Source: Flavobacterium luminosum
GTDB taxonomy: Bacteria; Bacteroidota; Bacteroidia; Flavobacteriales; Flavobacteriaceae
Direction: 5' to 3'
Assembly: GCF_023635005.1 (NCBI RefSeq)
Contig: NZ_JAMLJM010000002.1
Span: forward strand, 1-64,000
DNA length: 64,000 nt
Part shown: positions 45,800 through 54,922 of the stretch, in pieces
How positions within the stretch are numbered: position 1 is the first letter of the stretch
Layout: every line of letters begins with the position of its first letter
Notes under the pieces: generated by a model
Told to the model about the DNA's origin: nothing
The model's database searches: none
The model's input: the letters and a program-made list of their open reading frames with translations, nothing else
Translations under genes and position numbers: made by a program

Positions 45800-47659
45800 T
45801 TATTCTTCCATTTTAGCTGAGAGTTCAAACCAACGTTCCTCTTTTTCTTCTATGGTTTGAATGATTTTTTGCAATTCGTTGGCTTTGCCTTCTATTTCAT
45901 TGTCAGCGACTTTTCCTTCAGAAAACAAATTTTCAATTTCGATTTTCTTATTCTCTAAATCTTTAATTTCTCGCTCTATCTTTTGAAATTCTTTTTGCTC
46001 ATTAAAATTTAATCCATTGGTTTTCGGGTTGTTTTGTTTCCAATTGACTTTTTCCTTGGATTCTTCCTTCACAGGTTCTATACTGTCCTCGTAGGCTCTG
46101 AAGTCGGAATAATTACCAGGGAAGTTTTCAATTTCGCCTTGACCTCTAAAAACAAGTAGATTGTCTACAATTTTATCCATGAAATAACGATCGTGCGAAA
46201 CAACCAGCAAACAGCCCGGATAATCTAAAAGAAAACTTTCCAAGACATTCAGGGTAACAATATCTAAGTCGTTGGTAGGCTCATCGAGAATAAGGAAGTT
46301 AGGATTCTGAATTAGGACCGTACATAAATACAAACGCTTGAGTTCGCCACCACTTAATTTTTCAACATAATCGTATTGTTTCTTCGAATCGAAAAGGAAA
46401 CGCTCTAATAATTGCGAAGCAGAGATAATTCTTCCTTTGGCCAAAGGAATGTATTCGCCGTATTCTTTAATTATATCTATAACGCGTTGACCTGGTTTTG
46501 GATTTATCCCACTTTGGGTGTAATAACCAATTTTAATAGTATCACCAACAATAACTTTACCGCTATCGGCAGGAATGGTTTGGGTTAAAAGATTTAGAAA
46601 AGTAGATTTTCCAGTTCCGTTTTTTCCAATGATTCCAATTCGGGCGCCTCGCTGAAAATCGAAGGAGAAATCATTGAGGATAATTTTGTCGTTGAATTTT
46701 TTAGAAATTTTGTGAAGTTCGATAATCTTACTTCCCATACGTTCCATGTTAATTTCTAGTTCAACAACGTTTTCCTTGCGACGACTTTCTGCTTTTTGTT
46801 TGATGATATAGAAATCCTCTTGACGCGATTTCGATTTAGTGGTGCGGGCTTTGGGTTGACGACGCATCCAAGCTAATTCCTTCACAAAAAGATTTTGAGC
46901 CTTGTCGATACTAGCATTTTCCGAAGCAATACGCTCTTCTTTCTTTTCTAAATAGTAGGAATAGTTTCCTTTGTATTGGTATAATTTTCCATTATCTAAT
47001 TCTAGTATTTCGTTACACACTCGTTCTAAGAAGAAACGATCATGGGTTACCATGAATAATGTGATGTTTTCTTTAGCAAAATAGCTTTCTAACCATTCAA
47101 TCATTTCAAGATCTAAGTGGTTGGTTGGCTCATCTAAAATTAATAGGTCGGGACGGTTAATTAGAATGATAGCTAATGATAAACGCTTTTTTTGTCCTCC
47201 GGAAAGATTTTTAACTTTAAGTTTTAAATCTTCTAATTTTAGTTTGAATAAGATTTGTTTGTATTGAGTTTCAAAATCCCAAGCATTATGACGATCCATG
47301 TCATCAAAAGCTTTTTGATATGCTTCTTCCTCTTCTGGATTTTCTAAGGCCTTTTCATACTGTTCAATTACCTTTAATATTTCATTGTCTGAAGCAAAAA
47401 TACTTTCTTCAATGGTCAATTCTTCCTGAAGGTTATGATCTTGAGATAAAAAAGCCATTTTGATATCTTTACGAATTACTACCTGACCGGTATCTGGCTC
47501 ATCTTCACCATTAATAATACGCATTATACTGGTTTTTCCCGAACCGTTTTTGGCAATAAATGCAATTTTTTGATCTTTATTGATTCCGAAAGATAGGTTT
47601 TCGAATAAAGTTCTTTCTCCAAACGATTTAGATATATTTTCGACAGATAGGTAGTTCAC
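45800..47659 (-). CDS. ABC-F family ATPase (Uup-like)
   Basis: A 619-residue soluble protein with two ABC domains. Walker A sites are AKNGSGKTS and GKNGTGKST. Signatures are LSGGQKKRLSLA and LSGGELKRLYLC, and both Walker B motifs end LLILDEPTNHLD / FLILDEPTNDLD. The linker between domains (about 240-310) is highly basic (RRQPKARTTKSKSRQEDFY), as in ribosome-acting ABC-F proteins. The C-terminal 80 residues form a coiled coil (REIKDLENKKIEIENLF), typical of Uup. It probably acts on ribosomes or on branched DNA, not in transport. Operon with the methyltransferase downstream. Confidence 0.94.
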   Translation of the reverse strand: MNYLSVENISKSFGERTLFENLSFGINKDQKIAFIAKNGSGKTSIMRIINGEDEPDTGQVVIRKDIKMAFLSQDHNLQEELTIEESIFASDNEILKVIEQYEKALENPEEEEAYQKAFDDMDRHNAWDFETQYKQILFKLKLEDLKLKVKNLSGGQKKRLSLAIILINRPDLLILDEPTNHLDLEMIEWLESYFAKENITLFMVTHDRFFLERVCNEILELDNGKLYQYKGNYSYYLEKKEERIASENASIDKAQNLFVKELAWMRRQPKARTTKSKSRQEDFYIIKQKAESRRKENVVELEINMERMGSKIIELHKISKKFNDKIILNDFSFDFQRGARIGIIGKNGTGKSTFLNLLTQTIPADSGKVIVGDTIKIGYYTQSGINPKPGQRVIDIIKEYGEYIPLAKGRIISASQLLERFLFDSKKQYDYVEKLSGGELKRLYLCTVLIQNPNFLILDEPTNDLDIVTLNVLESFLLDYPGCLLVVSHDRYFMDKIVDNLLVFRGQGEIENFPGNYSDFRAYEDSIEPVKEESKEKVNWKQNNPKTNGLNFNEQKEFQKIEREIKDLENKKIEIENLFSEGKVADNEIEGKANELQKIIQTIEEKEERWFELSAKMEE

Positions 47660-47688
47660 TTTGAAAGTAGGATTTACAAATTAAAGTG

Positions 47689-47696
47689 CAAAAATA
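47689..47696 (-). promoter_or_regulatory. -7 element of the ABC-F gene
   Basis: Minus-strand TATTTTTG, exact to consensus, 29 nt before the ATG. The nearest TTTG (47723-47726) is 26 nt upstream, too far for an ideal match. Confidence 0.45.
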
Positions 47697-47730
47697 CGGT
47701 TTTGTATTCAGTTTGTTCATCACAAATAAA

Positions 47731-47754
47731 AAAGCTGCCTAAAAAGACAGCTTT
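47731..47754 (-). terminator. Terminator of the CocE-like hydrolase gene
   Basis: AAAGCTG (47731-47737) and CAGCTTT (47748-47754) form a 7-bp stem. A-rich sequence to the left gives a T tract on the minus strand. It lies 4 nt after the stop codon. Confidence 0.8.
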
Positions 47755-47758
47755 ATTT

Positions 47759-49609
47759 TTATTTAATGATATCAACTTCAATTTGACTATCGTTGTGAAC
47801 TTTAACAAAAGCTTTGGTGTAATCCTCTTTTTTAGCCAAGTAAGGGTTGTCTAAAAACTTTTGTGGATTAATGGCCATTAACGGATACCAAGTACTTTGT
47901 ACTTGAATCTGAATTTTATGTCCTTCTTTGAAAGTATGTAACACATCTTGTAATCGGAACTTGATTGGTGTAGGTTGGTTAGGGGTTAATGATTCAGGTT
48001 TTTCGAAACTGTTTCTGAATCTTGCCGGCATGATTTCGCTGCGCACCATTTGGTGGTAATTTGCATATAAAACATTAGGTTTGTCATTGTTTTGAGGTTC
48101 ATCGGCAGGATATACGTCAATCAGTTTTACTACAAAATCAGCATCCGTTGCAGTGGTTGAAATATTTAAATTTACTGTAATTTCACCACCTAACGTAATA
48201 TCTTCCGTCAGATAATCCGTACTGAACGTAATCACATCGGGACGACTTGTAGCGAAACGTTGGTCTTCACTCATGTAATTTCTAGGGGTAAAACCATTCA
48301 ATTCGGTGTAATTAATACTGCTCGGAACCGGTTTGTTAGGGTCGCTAAAATATTCTGAAGCACCCATATTTTCTGGTTTGGTATTGAGTAGTTTTCCGTT
48401 TTCCGATAAATAGAAAACTAGTTTCGATGCATTTTTAGGTGGCCAATTTGCAAATTCATTCCATTGTTTTTTACCGGTATCAAACATGTAAGCTTCAGGA
48501 AGTGCTACGGCTTCTTTTTTGTTTTCTTTTAAGTAATAATTGAAGAATTTTTGTTCGATGTTTTTCTGATAAAAAGTAGCGATGCTGTCACCAAAATAAA
48601 TGTCATTATGAAAGTGTTTGCCATTTTCTCTAGACCAACCGCCATGAGAGAAAGGTCCCATAACAATAGTATTTTTGGCTTTAGGGTTGTTTTTTTCAAT
48701 AGTTTTATAAATATTCAGCGGTCCAGCCAAATCTTCGGCATCAAACCATCCACCTACTGTCATTACCGCATGTTTGATGTTTTTTAAATGAGGTAATAAA
48801 TTTCTTTTTTTCCAGAAATCATCATAATTAGGATGGTTAATGATTTCTTGCATGAAGAAATTGTCCGAATAATATTTATCAACCCCTTCTTTTAAAGTTC
48901 CCATTTCATTGTAAAAAATCGAACCGTCTTTAGAAATAGGTTTAATCATTTTGTCTTCGTACCAAGCTTTATTTTCTGCTTTTGTTTTTTGCACTCCAAA
49001 TACAGGGAATGTTTTAAAATAACCCATCAAGAAAGCTCCATTATGATGAAAATCATCAAAAAAGAAATCGGAAATAGGTGCTTGAGGTGAAGATGCTACC
49101 AATGCAGGGTGGTTAGCCAATGTTCCCACAGCGGAGTAAAAACCAGGATACGAAGTGCCATATTGGCCCACTTTTCCGTTATTATTGGCAATGTTTTTAA
49201 TCAACCAGTCGATGGTGTCAAAAGTATCGGTGCTTTCATCCACATCATTTTTGGTTTTATGATCTACCTGAGGTGTCATATTTGTAAAAGTCCCTTCGCT
49301 CATATAGCGACCGCGAACATCTTGATATACAAAAATGTATTTATCCTGCGCTAAAAATTTGTTAGGCCCTAAACTTTTACGATAATTTTTCTCACCGTAC
49401 GGCGCTACACTATAACAAGTGCGTTGCATTAAAAAAGGATATTTGTTAGCCTTCGAAATGTCTTTTGGAATGTAAATGCTAGTAAAAAGTTTTATTCCGT
49501 CGCGCATCGGGATGTAAACTTCTTTTTTGTCATAATCTTTTTCAATGGAAGATTGGGCAACTCCTGAAAAACTGAAGCAGACTAAAAGAAAAGATAATAT
49601 TAATTTCAT
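47759..49609 (-). CDS. CocE/NonD-family X-Pro dipeptidyl-peptidase-like hydrolase
   Basis: A 616-residue exported serine hydrolase. Signal peptide about 1-19 (FSFSGVAQ). The alpha/beta core contains VYIPMRDGIKLFTSIYIPKD (30-49) and YQDVRGRYMSEG. The nucleophile Ser153 lies in GQYGTSYPGFYSA, then come AVMTVGGWFDAEDLAGPLN (catalytic Asp region) and PFSHGGWSRENG (catalytic His). The C-terminal jelly-roll (about 400-616) ends with TFKEGHKIQIQVQSTWYPL. CocE relatives cleave esters, amides or acyl-peptide bonds. Here peptide or N-acyl amino acid turnover in the periplasm is a guess. Monocistronic. Confidence 0.93.
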   Translation of the reverse strand: MKLILSFLLVCFSFSGVAQSSIEKDYDKKEVYIPMRDGIKLFTSIYIPKDISKANKYPFLMQRTCYSVAPYGEKNYRKSLGPNKFLAQDKYIFVYQDVRGRYMSEGTFTNMTPQVDHKTKNDVDESTDTFDTIDWLIKNIANNNGKVGQYGTSYPGFYSAVGTLANHPALVASSPQAPISDFFFDDFHHNGAFLMGYFKTFPVFGVQKTKAENKAWYEDKMIKPISKDGSIFYNEMGTLKEGVDKYYSDNFFMQEIINHPNYDDFWKKRNLLPHLKNIKHAVMTVGGWFDAEDLAGPLNIYKTIEKNNPKAKNTIVMGPFSHGGWSRENGKHFHNDIYFGDSIATFYQKNIEQKFFNYYLKENKKEAVALPEAYMFDTGKKQWNEFANWPPKNASKLVFYLSENGKLLNTKPENMGASEYFSDPNKPVPSSINYTELNGFTPRNYMSEDQRFATSRPDVITFSTDYLTEDITLGGEITVNLNISTTATDADFVVKLIDVYPADEPQNNDKPNVLYANYHQMVRSEIMPARFRNSFEKPESLTPNQPTPIKFRLQDVLHTFKEGHKIQIQVQSTWYPLMAINPQKFLDNPYLAKKEDYTKAFVKVHNDSQIEVDIIK

Positions 49610-49706
49610 GTGGTTGATTTTTTATCGAATTTATTAATAAAAATGAAAAAATAATTTAATGTTATGTTAATTTCACAAGTTTAGTATTAATAGTTATTTT
49701 CGCAAC

Positions 49707-50891
49707 ATGCAATTGTCGGTTATTATTCTCAATTATAATGTTCAGTATTTTTTAGAACAATGCGTTTTAAGTGTTCAAAAAGCACTTCAAGGAATCGAAT
49801 CGGAAATTATTGTCGTAGATAATTTTTCGCAAGATGGAAGTTGTGAAATGATCAAAAAACGTTTCCCTTTTGTAAAACTTATAGAGAACAAAGAGAATCT
49901 AGGCTTTCCCAAAGGGAATAATATTGGTGTAGCACATGCGCAGGGACGCTATTTGTGTATTTTAAATCCCGATACCGTTGTTGCAGAAGACACTTTTTCT
50001 AAATTATTACATTTTGTAACGTCTACTCAATTTGAGAGTTTACCAGCAAACCAACCATTAGGGATTATAGGTTGCAAACTTATAGATGGAACCGGTAATT
50101 TTCTGCCGGAATCCAAACGTGGTGTTCCAACACCTTGGGTAGCATTGACGAAAATCTTCGGATTGTATAAATTTTTTCCAAAGTTTAGAGTTTTCAATCA
50201 ATATTATGCACAGCATTTAAACGAAAACGAATCGGGACAAGTTTCGGTATTGGTAGGTGCTTTCATGTTTATGAAACGCGAATTGTATCTAGAAGTTGGT
50301 GGATTTGATGAAAACTGTTTTATGTATTCAGATGATATCGATTTGAGTTATTTGATAGAAAAAGCAGGGTATCAGAACTATTATTTTCATGAAACTTCTG
50401 TGATTCATTATAAAGGAGAAAGTACCGTACGTGATGAAAAGTATTTGCACCGCTTCAAAGAGGCTATGCAGTTTTTTTATAAGAAGCATTTTGGAGGTTC
50501 TTTTTTCTTTAATTTTTTAATGAAAATAGGAACTTTTATTTTCGCTTTATTGAAGCAAAAACAACAAAAACAGCGTGTGGTTTCTGTTGATGAATATATC
50601 TTGTTTTCGAAAGATGAAAATTTAAGAAATCAACTACAATCTCAATTGCAAAAAAACGTACATCGATTTACGGATATTAACGAAAATGAGTTACTTTCGC
50701 ATACAAATTCATCGGGAAAACGTTTCGAAATTGTATTGGATAATAATTGTTTCTCTTGTAAAGAAATCATTGCTTTTCTAGAAAAACAGAAAAATAAAAA
50801 TTTCACTTTTAAAATTATTCCTGAAAAAACCTCTTTTATGATTGGAAGTAATAGTAGTTACGACAGGGGAGAGGTAATAAAAATTGAATAA
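49707..50891 (+). CDS. Glycosyltransferase family 2
   Basis: A 394-residue GT-A fold enzyme. The nucleotide-sugar domain starts MQLSVIILNYNVQYFLEQCV and contains IIVVDNFSQDGS, GFPKGNNIGVAHAQGRY and LNPDTVVAED (DxD-like). The acceptor half has GAFMFMKRELYLEVGGFDE, the ED-like MYSDDIDLSYLIEKAGY, and HYKGEST. A hydrophobic segment at about 270-287 could sit at the membrane. A C-terminal domain of about 100 residues (VDEYILFSKDENLRNQLQSQ onward) is not part of GT2. It is seen in Flavobacterial members and has no known role. Likely makes rhamnosyl-type linkages in surface glycans (family inference). Confidence 0.9.
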   Translation: MQLSVIILNYNVQYFLEQCVLSVQKALQGIESEIIVVDNFSQDGSCEMIKKRFPFVKLIENKENLGFPKGNNIGVAHAQGRYLCILNPDTVVAEDTFSKLLHFVTSTQFESLPANQPLGIIGCKLIDGTGNFLPESKRGVPTPWVALTKIFGLYKFFPKFRVFNQYYAQHLNENESGQVSVLVGAFMFMKRELYLEVGGFDENCFMYSDDIDLSYLIEKAGYQNYYFHETSVIHYKGESTVRDEKYLHRFKEAMQFFYKKHFGGSFFFNFLMKIGTFIFALLKQKQQKQRVVSVDEYILFSKDENLRNQLQSQLQKNVHRFTDINENELLSHTNSSGKRFEIVLDNNCFSCKEIIAFLEKQKNKNFTFKIIPEKTSFMIGSNSSYDRGEVIKIE

Positions 50892-50929
50892 AAAATAGGT
50901 TTTGTGAAATTATAAATCAAATTAATTAG

Positions 50930-50937
50930 TAATTTTG
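50930..50937 (+). promoter_or_regulatory. -7 element of the E2 gene
   Basis: TAATTTTG, matching TAnnTTTG, 37 nt before the ATG. A TTTG at 50901-50904 is 25 nt upstream, a little beyond the usual spacing. Confidence 0.45.
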
Positions 50938-50974
50938 CAATCCAAATAGAAAAACACAACTTTAGTTTAATAAT

Positions 50975-52279
50975 ATGGCAAAGTTTGAATTGAAATTGCC
51001 CAAAATGGGAGAAAGTGTTGCCGAAGCAACAGTAACTAACTGGTTAAAAAACGTAGGAGACAAAATAGAACAAGATGAAGCTGTTCTTGAAATCGCTACC
51101 GATAAAGTAGATAGTGAAGTGCCTTCAGAAGTATCTGGAACACTTGTAGAAATATTATTTCAAAAAGATGATGTTGTTCAAGTAGGTCAAACTATTGCCA
51201 TTATCGAAACCGAAGGCGATACTCCTCAAGTAGCAACGGCTGTTTCGAATGAAGTTGAGAAAGCAGTTGCTGTAGCTGAAGTAGCCAAATCGGTAGAAGT
51301 AGCCAAAGAAACGGTTGCTCCAGCAGATTTTTCTGCCTCAGAAAAATTCTTTTCACCTTTAGTGAAAAATATTGCCAAAGAAGAAGGAATTTCATTAGCG
51401 GAATTAGAGTCTATTAATGGTTCTGGGAAAGACGGTCGTGTTAATAAAGAAGATTTATTAAATTACATTAAAAATAGAGGAAGCCAACCGGCAGTAGTTA
51501 GTACTCCAAAAGTGCAAACACCAGTGGTAGCTTCTCCTTCGACACAAGCGGTTCCGGTATCTGTTAACGGAGCCGATGAAATTGTAGAAATGGACAGAAT
51601 GCGTAAGCTGATTTCTAAATACATGGTAGAATCGGTTCAAACTTCTGCACACGTTCAGTCTTTCATTGAAGTAGATGTTACTAATATCGTGAAATGGAGA
51701 GATAAGGTGAAAAATGCTTTCGAAAAGAGAGAAGGTGAGAAATTGACTTTTACACCTATATTCATGGAAGCGGTTGCAAAAGCCTTACGAGATTTCCCAG
51801 GAATGAATATTTCGGTTGACGGAGAGTACATCATCAAAAAGAAAAATATCAACTTAGGAATGGCAGCAGCTTTACCAAACGGAAACTTAATTGTACCGGT
51901 GATCAAAAACGCCGATCAATTGAATTTAGTAGGTATGGCTAAGGCTGTAAACGATTTAGGAAACCGTGCTAAAGCCGGAAAACTTAAACCGGATGATACA
52001 CAAGGAGGAACTTACACAGTAACCAATGTAGGAACTTTCGGTTCTGTTTTTGGAACACCAATTATCAATCAACCGCAAGTAGGTATCTTGGCTTTGGGTG
52101 CTATTCGTAAAGTACCTGCTGTTATCGAAACACCGGAGGGAGATTTTATAGGAATTCGTCAAAAAATGTTCTTATCGCACTCGTACGATCACAGAGTAGT
52201 TGATGGTGCGTTAGGAGGAAGTTTCGTAAAACGCGTTGCCGATTACTTAGAAGCTTGGGATATCAATAGAGATATTTAA
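50975..52279 (+). CDS. Dihydrolipoamide acyltransferase (E2) of a 2-oxoacid dehydrogenase
   Basis: A 434-residue E2 core enzyme. The lipoyl domain (1-80) carries the lipoylated Lys44 in IATDKVDSEVPSEV. A Val/Ala-rich linker follows, then the E3-binding domain at about 115-155 (SPLVKNIAKEEGISLAELES, GKDGRVNKEDLL). A second linker rich in Pro, Val and Thr leads to the acyltransferase domain (about 200-434) with the catalytic His406 and Asp410 (SHSYDHRVVDG). Start sequence and domain composition fit the branched-chain or a generic 2-oxoacid complex better than SucB. The E1 and E3 genes are not next door. It has a separate promoter and a terminator. Confidence 0.93.
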   Translation: MAKFELKLPKMGESVAEATVTNWLKNVGDKIEQDEAVLEIATDKVDSEVPSEVSGTLVEILFQKDDVVQVGQTIAIIETEGDTPQVATAVSNEVEKAVAVAEVAKSVEVAKETVAPADFSASEKFFSPLVKNIAKEEGISLAELESINGSGKDGRVNKEDLLNYIKNRGSQPAVVSTPKVQTPVVASPSTQAVPVSVNGADEIVEMDRMRKLISKYMVESVQTSAHVQSFIEVDVTNIVKWRDKVKNAFEKREGEKLTFTPIFMEAVAKALRDFPGMNISVDGEYIIKKKNINLGMAAALPNGNLIVPVIKNADQLNLVGMAKAVNDLGNRAKAGKLKPDDTQGGTYTVTNVGTFGSVFGTPIINQPQVGILALGAIRKVPAVIETPEGDFIGIRQKMFLSHSYDHRVVDGALGGSFVKRVADYLEAWDINRDI

Positions 52280-52300
52280 TATCAAATAAATTATAAATCA

Positions 52301-52329
52301 ACCCGATACTGAAAAGTCTCGGGTTTTTT
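52301..52329 (+). terminator. Terminator of the E2 gene
   Basis: CCCGATACT (52302-52310) and AGTCTCGGG (52315-52323) pair with one mismatch around a GAAA loop, then six T. It starts 22 nt after the stop. Confidence 0.9.
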
Positions 52330-52369
52330 CTTTTGGAGCGAATGGCTTGGGCTTTTTTGGTTTCCATTT

Positions 52370-52458
52370 TCCTGCTGTCCGTTTCAATCTTTTTTAAACC
52401 TAACAGGTTTCAAAAACCTGTTAGGTTTAAAAAAGGATTTTCTCTACCATCAGGGCTA
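52370..52458. repeat. Flavobacteriaceae-type palindromic repeat element, copy 1
   Basis: Bounded by TCCTGCTGTCCG (52370-52381) and CCATCAGGGCTA (52447-52458). Between them lies an almost perfect hairpin: 22 bp (arms 52389-52410 and 52414-52435) with a 3-nt loop, built around AAACCTAACAGGTTT. The same boundaries recur at 60317-60360 with a different, shorter interior, which shows that the ends are the conserved part. Related intergenic elements are common in Flavobacterium genomes (general knowledge). Confidence 0.8.
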
Positions 52459-52588
52459 GGTTGTATTTGTATTGATTTTTTTGGTAATTATCTAAAATAT
52501 AAAATGTTAAAATTAAATTAATGTTTTTTTTAACATTTTTATTCGTTATATATTTAAATTGGTTCCACTATTGAAAATTCTTACAAAT

Positions 52589-53383
52589 ATGTATTCCAAA
52601 TATAAAATCATCGCTCTAGACCTCCAAAACGCTACAATTGAAAATCTAAATCATTGGTTCATTACTTCTGATTTTATAACGGCTGAAACAACCAAAGATT
52701 ACTTGCGTTATCGAGTAAAAGATGAGGAAAATACTATTCATTTAATTTATATAATTAATGACTTTTTATTCGGTACTACTAGTAAAGAGGATTATCCGTT
52801 GATTGATATACCGGAATATTTAACCAATGATATTGTTGAATATTGTAAACCCATCCAATTAAGTGAAATCGAATCTTATCGTTCTGTAATTATCGATTGG
52901 ATTTTTAATACCGATACAACTAGATCAAAAACAGCTTTCGAAATCAAACCCTTTCAAAAATATACGGTCGATTTTTATGAAATGAACTTTCCAGATTTCA
53001 TTTCCTGTGTTACTTGTATAGAGGTGGAAGAACTGGGTTTTAATTTGAGAGAGTTTTTCCAACCCCTGAATCAAAAGTTCAAAGCCATTCATAACGAGTT
53101 CAAAAAATACTATCCCAGAACTCAATATTTACATGAAGTCAAACTAACCAAAATTTATATCCTTGAGAAATACATTTTAGGCTATAGTTTCCGTTTAGAA
53201 AATGAACCTTACGAGCATTTCTTTTATAACATCCATTTGGAAAGTTTGCTGCACCAAATCATTCCTTTTCAATTTGATGATAAACCAAAACTAACTGTAG
53301 ATAGTATATTGGAAAAAATTAACCGAGTAGGTATTGAAAATTTAACAAAAGAAGAACAAGAATTTTTAAACAAACAAAAGTAA
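52589..53383 (+). CDS. Unknown protein with C-terminal rhomboid-tail-like motif (264 aa)
   Basis: A soluble protein, start MYSKYKIIALDLQNATIENL, no signal peptide. The body is mixed helix/strand without a recognised motif. The C-terminal DSILEKINRVGIENLTKEEQ (then EFLNKQ) strongly resembles a small conserved segment found at the C-terminus of many Bacteroidota rhomboid-like and other proteins (ILxKIxxxGxxxLTxEExxFL). The ATG at 52589 is favoured over a TTG at 52559. First gene of a tight same-strand cluster, with the next gene 4 nt downstream. Function unknown. Confidence 0.7.
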   Translation: MYSKYKIIALDLQNATIENLNHWFITSDFITAETTKDYLRYRVKDEENTIHLIYIINDFLFGTTSKEDYPLIDIPEYLTNDIVEYCKPIQLSEIESYRSVIIDWIFNTDTTRSKTAFEIKPFQKYTVDFYEMNFPDFISCVTCIEVEELGFNLREFFQPLNQKFKAIHNEFKKYYPRTQYLHEVKLTKIYILEKYILGYSFRLENEPYEHFFYNIHLESLLHQIIPFQFDDKPKLTVDSILEKINRVGIENLTKEEQEFLNKQK

Positions 53384-53387
53384 TATT

Positions 53388-53819
53388 ATGAAAATTGATA
53401 AACTACCAAGTTTTTTTTCTGCAAAAGCTATGTATCGATATATAGGCTCAAACATGAAACACTTTCAAGAAAAAAGATTTGAAAACATCAGAATCAAGGA
53501 TGTAGATTATAAGTTGAATGAAGAATTATTGGTAAAACAAGTCATGTTTGATGGAACTGAAATTATGTATTCAATGATTTCAAGCAATCTGTTTTTTAAA
53601 AAAAATGAAAATTTCGAATTTAGAGAAGAGAATTGTTTTTGTGATTTTTGTCTTTTTTATGATGAAGATTACATGGTTTTTGAAGGTTCAATTAGTTATT
53701 TAAATGCATTTAAACCAAACTTTGAATATAAGGAATATTTTAATACCACCATTATTTTACCTTTCAACCAAAAACTATTGGATATTTGGGTAAAACATGA
53801 TAAACAAATACAAGATTAA
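53388..53819 (+). CDS. Unknown protein (143 aa)
   Basis: A soluble protein with many Phe, Glu, Lys and Asn residues (FSAKAMYRYIGSNMKHFQEK, ENCFCDFCLFYDEDYMVFEG). The CFCDFC cluster could bind metal, but there is no second Cys pair, so this is weak. No signal peptide or membrane helix. Not recognised. 4 nt after the preceding gene and 28 nt before the next, so part of one operon. AT-rich composition, more so than nearby core genes. Confidence 0.65.
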   Translation: MKIDKLPSFFSAKAMYRYIGSNMKHFQEKRFENIRIKDVDYKLNEELLVKQVMFDGTEIMYSMISSNLFFKKNENFEFREENCFCDFCLFYDEDYMVFEGSISYLNAFKPNFEYKEYFNTTIILPFNQKLLDIWVKHDKQIQD

Positions 53820-53847
53820 AAAAATGTAACTTTAAATTTTATAAATT

Positions 53848-54630
53848 ATGCCAGTAGAACACAAATTTTTGAATCACAATTGGGAAAACGGTTTTTGGAC
53901 AGAAAATGCAATTTTGAAAACTGAAAAGTATGAACCTGAAGTTTTATTTTTGGGTACTTTTAATCATGGTTTTGAATGGAATACTTCTGATTTTTTTTAT
54001 GGAAGAGGAATGTATATGTGGACAATTATGTCAAATTTATTCATCCATAATGAAAATCATTTAATTCAAAGAAGATCAACAAATAACAATGTTCCATCAT
54101 TAGATCAAATTTTTGAAATCTGTAAAAAAGGAAAAATTGTTTTTGCAGATTTAATTAAAGGTACAAAAGATGGTATTCAAACGATTGTAAACCAAAATCA
54201 AAAATGTGTAATTGTACAAAAAGATGATAATCGATATTGTTGGCATGATTATAAAGACAATTCAATACTTGACTTAATGAACTTTGGTTTTTTAGATGAT
54301 AATGTTGAAGAAATAATAAATTATATTAATAATAATCAATCGATTAAATTTGTTTATTGCACTTTCAAATCTGGTGAGTTATTTTTAGAAATGATTGAAA
54401 AGATTAGGAGAAGCATTAGACCTGATGTTTCAATTGGACATATATTTACACCAACAGGTAATGGATTCGGTAAAAATTTGCAAATTCCATTTAATGAAAG
54501 AGCTTGGTCTATATCTCATTGTTGGGTAATGAATAATTTGGGAAATGATGTTTTTATTAATAAAGAAGGGTATTCACATTTAAACCATGATTGGTTAAGA
54601 AGTTGTGGTGTAAATCCATTAAATTTTTAA
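53848..54630 (+). CDS. Remote UDG-superfamily-like protein (260 aa)
   Basis: I do not recognise a named family, but the order of features is that of the uracil-DNA glycosylase fold: EPEVLFLGTFNHGFEW, then DFFYGRGMYMWTIMSNLF, then the hydrophobic/Asp strand KGKIVFADLIKGT, then KFVYCTFKSGELF and the late HIFTPTGNGFGKN. Compare LALGSFPP with FYYPNKQNRFWKVM in the clearer UDG-like protein at 21261-21854. Catalytic residues are not conserved enough to claim activity. The N-terminus (VEHKFLNHNWENGFWTENA) and C-terminus (HLNHDWLRSCGV) add His/Trp-rich segments. It lies in the middle of the island operon with 10 nt to the next gene. Confidence 0.55.
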   Translation: MPVEHKFLNHNWENGFWTENAILKTEKYEPEVLFLGTFNHGFEWNTSDFFYGRGMYMWTIMSNLFIHNENHLIQRRSTNNNVPSLDQIFEICKKGKIVFADLIKGTKDGIQTIVNQNQKCVIVQKDDNRYCWHDYKDNSILDLMNFGFLDDNVEEIINYINNNQSIKFVYCTFKSGELFLEMIEKIRRSIRPDVSIGHIFTPTGNGFGKNLQIPFNERAWSISHCWVMNNLGNDVFINKEGYSHLNHDWLRSCGVNPLNF

Positions 54631-54640
54631 TTCACTCTAC

Positions 54641-54922
54641 ATGAAAGATTTTATTTTAGAAAAAAAAGCTACAAATTCTCACTTAAAAGGAAATATAAAC
54701 ATTAGTAAAGTTCCAATTAATTTATTACCAAAAGTAAGTGAAAAAGTTATAATTGTTTTAGGTGATGATATTAGCCATTCAAATTTTGTTTTTGCAAAAG
54801 GATATAGAATTAATAATGTTTTAATTGGTAATTGGTTACAACAAAATAACATTAGGATAGGAAACACTTTTTATATTAGAATTACTAATAACAATACTTT
54901 TGAATTTTTAATTAATGTCTAA
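54641..54922 (+). CDS. Unknown small basic protein (93 aa)
   Basis: Begins MKDFILEKKATNSHLKGNIN and has alternating hydrophobic residues suggesting a small beta-rich fold (KVIIVLGDDISHSNFVFAKG, GNTFYIRITNNNTFEFLIN). No known motif. It overlaps the start of the ADP-ribosylglycohydrolase gene by 8 nt and follows the previous gene by 10 nt, so it is translated as part of the same operon. Very AT-rich and Asn-rich. Probably real because of its tight fit, but unproven. Confidence 0.6.
   Translation: MKDFILEKKATNSHLKGNINISKVPINLLPKVSEKVIIVLGDDISHSNFVFAKGYRINNVLIGNWLQQNNIRIGNTFYIRITNNNTFEFLINV

Larger units (their letters stand above)
52280..52588 (+). other. Interval with terminator and palindromic repeat element
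   Basis: About 310 nt with no gene. It contains the E2 terminator (52301-52329) and a palindromic repeat element (52370-52458). The last 120 nt, up to the first gene of the island, is very AT-rich and has no clear promoter. Confidence 0.6.

Noticed and set aside
52333..52521. 62-codon frame through the palindromic repeat
   Set aside because: Its sequence is simply the translation of the repeat element's hairpin.
53848..54630. NADAR (YbiA-like) DNA ADP-ribosylglycohydrolase
   Set aside because: Considered because of the adjacent ADP-ribosylglycohydrolase, but the NADAR N-terminal FYxxxxxxGxxSNF pattern is absent; UDG-like motifs fit better.
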